In this document: in pieces, positions 62,444 to 64,000 of the stretch
Position numbering within the stretch: the stretch's first letter is position 1
Layout of the letters: each line of letters starts with the position of its first letter
From: Lentisalinibacter sp035655155
GTDB taxonomy: Bacteria > Pseudomonadota > Gammaproteobacteria > Steroidobacterales > Woeseiaceae
Direction of reading: 5' to 3'
NCBI GenBank assembly: GCA_035655155.1
Contig: DASRVH010000039.1
Span: 18,977 to 82,976, forward strand
DNA length: 64,000 nucleotides
The notes under the pieces: model-generated
The model's database searches: none
Seen by the model: only the letters and a program-made list of their open reading frames with translations
What the model was told of the DNA's origin: nothing
Position numbers and translations under genes: made by a program

Positions 62444-62490
62444 GGCGCCGGAGTCACGATCATGACGATCATGGCAATGATGGCAGTCAT
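62440..62490 (-). CDS. Candidate 16-residue hydrophobic mini-ORF between aceF and lpdA
   Basis: The reading frame encodes MTAIIAMIVMIVTPAP and stops in GTGA, the TGA sharing bases with the lpdA GTG start. It starts three bases after the aceF stop. No strong Shine-Dalgarno is seen before it or before lpdA, so it may act as a translational coupling or leader element rather than making a useful peptide. Coding function is unproven. Confidence 0.3.
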   Translation of the reverse strand: MTAIIAMIVMIVTPAP

Positions 62491-62492
62491 AT

Positions 62493-63872
62493 TCAGGGGA
62501 TGGCCTCGAGCAGGCCGCCGACGTCGCTCAGGGCGCCGGCCAGCCAGGTGGTGAAGCGGGCCGCGTCCGCGCCGTCGATCACGCGGTGATCGTACGACAG
62601 CGACAGCGGCAGCATCAGGCGCGGCTTGAACTCCCGCCCGTTCCAGACCGGCTGCATGCTCGAGCGCGAAACGCCGAGTATGGCGACCTCCGGGGCGTTG
62701 ATGATCGGCGTGAAGGCGGTGCCACCGATGCCGCCGAGGCTGGACACCGTGAAGGTACCGCCCTGCATCTGCTCGGCGCTGAGCTTGCCTTCCCGCGCCG
62801 CGGCGGACAGCTCGGCCAGATCGGCGGCGAGCTCGTAGACGTCCTTGCGGTCGGCGTCGCGGATAACGGGCACCATCAGGCCGTTCGGCGTATCGGCAGC
62901 GAAACCGATATGGAAGTAGTGTTTCAGCACCAGATGTTCGCCGTCCGGGTGCAGCGAGCTGTTGAAGCGGGGAAACTCCTTCAGCGCCTGCACGCAAGCC
63001 TTGACGATGAACGCGAGCGGCGTCAGCTTGATGCCGCGCTCCGCCGCCGCGCCCTTCAGCTCCTGGCGCCGTTCCTCCATCTCCGTGATGTCGGCGAGGT
63101 CGTGCTGGGTAACGTGGGGCAGGTTCAGCCACGACGCCTGCAGCCGGCGCGCGGATATCTTGCGGATGCGGCCCAGCGGCTGCGTCACCACGTCGCCGTA
63201 CTTCGCGAAATCCACTTCGGGGACCGACGGCAGCGCGGCGCCCGCGGCTTCCTCGCCGCCACCCTGCAGCGTCTTTTTGACCCAGGACTTCACGTCCTCT
63301 GCGAGAACCCGGCCTTTGCGCCCGGTGCCGTCCACCCTCACGAGGTCGACGCCCAGCTCCCGTGCCAGCTTGCGCACGGACGGGCTGGCATGGGCCCGGG
63401 AGAAGCCCGCCTCGTCGATGGCCGGGAATCCGGAAGGCACCTCCCGCCGTTCGTCGGCGGAGTCCGCCCGCTCGCGGCGGCCGCCACCGGCCTGCTGCCG
63501 GGAGGAGGCTTCCGGCTCCTTGTCTTGGCGCTTCGTGCCGGCCTCGGCGCCGCGTTCGCGGTCGTCCGTCTCGTCGGCCTCGTCGGTCTCGTCGGCCTCG
63601 TCGGTCTCCGCGGGCTCGCCGCCGTCGCTCTCTCCGGTCAGCAGCGTCAGGATCTCGTCGCCGGAACTCACCTTGTCGCCGACGCTCACCACCACCTCGG
63701 CCACGCGGCCCGCCGCTGGCGACGGCACGTCCATGGACGCCTTGTCGGTCTCGAGGGTCAGCAGCGCATCCTCGGCGGCGACGGTATCGCCGGCCGACAC
63801 CAGGACCTCGATCACTTCGACGTCCTTGAAGTCGCCGATATCGGGAACCCGGATTTCTTTCTTTTCACTCAT
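62493..63872 (-). CDS. aceF: Dihydrolipoyllysine-residue acetyltransferase (E2) of pyruvate dehydrogenase
   Basis: The E2 core component has one N-terminal lipoyl domain (ETDKASMDVPSP), a long Asp/Glu/Thr-rich linker with ETDEAD repeats, a peripheral-subunit-binding domain (ASPSVRKLARELGVDLVRVDGTGRKGRVLAEDV) and the catalytic domain with LSYDHRVIDGADAARF (catalytic His) near the end. At 459 residues it matches one-lipoyl E2 proteins. It lies directly downstream of another E2 gene that runs off the window and precedes lpdA. No E1 gene is in the window. Confidence 0.94.
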   Translation of the reverse strand: MSEKKEIRVPDIGDFKDVEVIEVLVSAGDTVAAEDALLTLETDKASMDVPSPAAGRVAEVVVSVGDKVSSGDEILTLLTGESDGGEPAETDEADETDEADETDDRERGAEAGTKRQDKEPEASSRQQAGGGRRERADSADERREVPSGFPAIDEAGFSRAHASPSVRKLARELGVDLVRVDGTGRKGRVLAEDVKSWVKKTLQGGGEEAAGAALPSVPEVDFAKYGDVVTQPLGRIRKISARRLQASWLNLPHVTQHDLADITEMEERRQELKGAAAERGIKLTPLAFIVKACVQALKEFPRFNSSLHPDGEHLVLKHYFHIGFAADTPNGLMVPVIRDADRKDVYELAADLAELSAAAREGKLSAEQMQGGTFTVSSLGGIGGTAFTPIINAPEVAILGVSRSSMQPVWNGREFKPRLMLPLSLSYDHRVIDGADAARFTTWLAGALSDVGGLLEAIP

Positions 63873-63898
63873 CGCAAGCGCTTCCCTGGCGCCGGCCG

Positions 63899-64000
63899 TC
63901 AGGCCAGCAACCGATCGACATCGGAGAGGATTTCCGCGAGGTAGCGGGTGAAGCGCACCGCGGCCGCGCCGTCGATGACGCGGTGGTCGTAGGACAGCGA
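63899..64000 (-). CDS. C-terminal end of a second E2 acyltransferase (partial)
   Basis: The last 33 codons of a gene entering from the right edge read SLSYDHRVIDGAAAVRF and end SDVDRLLA before TGA. This is the catalytic-His signature and C-terminus of a lipoyl acyltransferase, close to but not identical with the aceF end (DGADAARFTTWLAG). It is 26 bases upstream of the aceF ATG on the same strand, so two E2 genes lie in tandem. A separate 2-oxoacid dehydrogenase E2 or a duplicated aceF are both possible; an E1 gene probably lies further upstream. Confidence 0.85.
   Translation of the reverse strand, partial: SLSYDHRVIDGAAAVRFTRYLAEILSDVDRLLA

Overview
The window is high-GC chromosomal DNA from a gammaproteobacterium. 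Conserved gene clusters place it there: nnr-tsaE-amiB-mutL with divergent queG, rsxABCDGE-nth, lptFG divergent from pepA-holC-valS, purMN-DUF3108 with divergent DUF2066, arsC-wrbA-DUF2069 against hda, and an aceF-lpdA pyruvate dehydrogenase block. The base composition, frequent GTG/TTG starts and acidic protein linkers would fit an Ectothiorhodospiraceae/Chromatiales-like lineage, but that is an inference. Coding density is very high, genes are mostly joined by 4-base ATGA/GTGA/TTGA overlaps, and no insertion sequence, prophage, CRISPR array or rRNA gene was seen.

Layout. 1-4.4 kb (minus): the 5' part of mutL, amiB, tsaE, nnr. 4.4-7.5 kb (plus): queG, a PPK2 polyphosphate kinase, and a cNMP-binding/GGDEF protein. 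7.6-12 kb (minus): pcnB-folK-deoxynucleoside kinase-panB-panC. tRNA-Glu(CTC) lies at 12.05 kb and shares a divergent promoter region with pcnB. 12.2-15 kb (plus): an Npt-like MFS carrier, a Tat-type aldo/keto reductase and an RDD membrane protein. 15-17.2 kb (minus): lptF-lptG. 17.4-26.6 kb (plus): pepA, holC, a small unknown protein, valS, then a MoxR-DUF58-transglutaminase cassette. 26.5-32.3 kb (minus): a phosphatidylserine-decarboxylase-like gene, pssA, a type-4-like uracil-DNA glycosylase, rimI, prfC and a UMF1-type MFS transporter.

32.4-34.7 kb (plus): proS and a lytic transglycosylase. 34.8-35.4 kb (minus): an acylphosphatase and a DUF4398 lipoprotein. 35.6-36.9 kb (plus): arsC-wrbA-DUF2069. 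36.9-40.5 kb (minus): DUF2066, pgsA, an AI-2E-type permease and hda. 40.6-43.1 kb (plus): purM-purN-DUF3108. 43.1-44.7 kb (minus): apbC-dcd. 45.1-49.8 kb (plus): a HEAT-repeat Ser/Thr kinase followed by two PilT-family retraction ATPases. 49.9-57.7 kb (plus): metG and the Rnf/Rsx electron-transfer operon with nth. 57.7-60.6 kb (plus): DUF1841, then an MNIO (DUF692)-HvfC-DoxX cluster. 60.6-64 kb (minus): a second E2 acyltransferase cut by the window edge, aceF and lpdA.

Most of the window is housekeeping: translation, nucleotide and cofactor synthesis, envelope assembly and central carbon metabolism. The parts that stand out are the MNIO peptide-modification-type cluster with no visible precursor peptide gene, the HEAT-kinase next to the pilus retraction ATPases (between apbC-dcd and metG, which are neighbours in E. 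coli), the phosphatidylserine-decarboxylase-like protein lacking its self-processing serine, two tandem E2 genes, and a 16-residue hydrophobic mini-ORF that couples aceF to lpdA.
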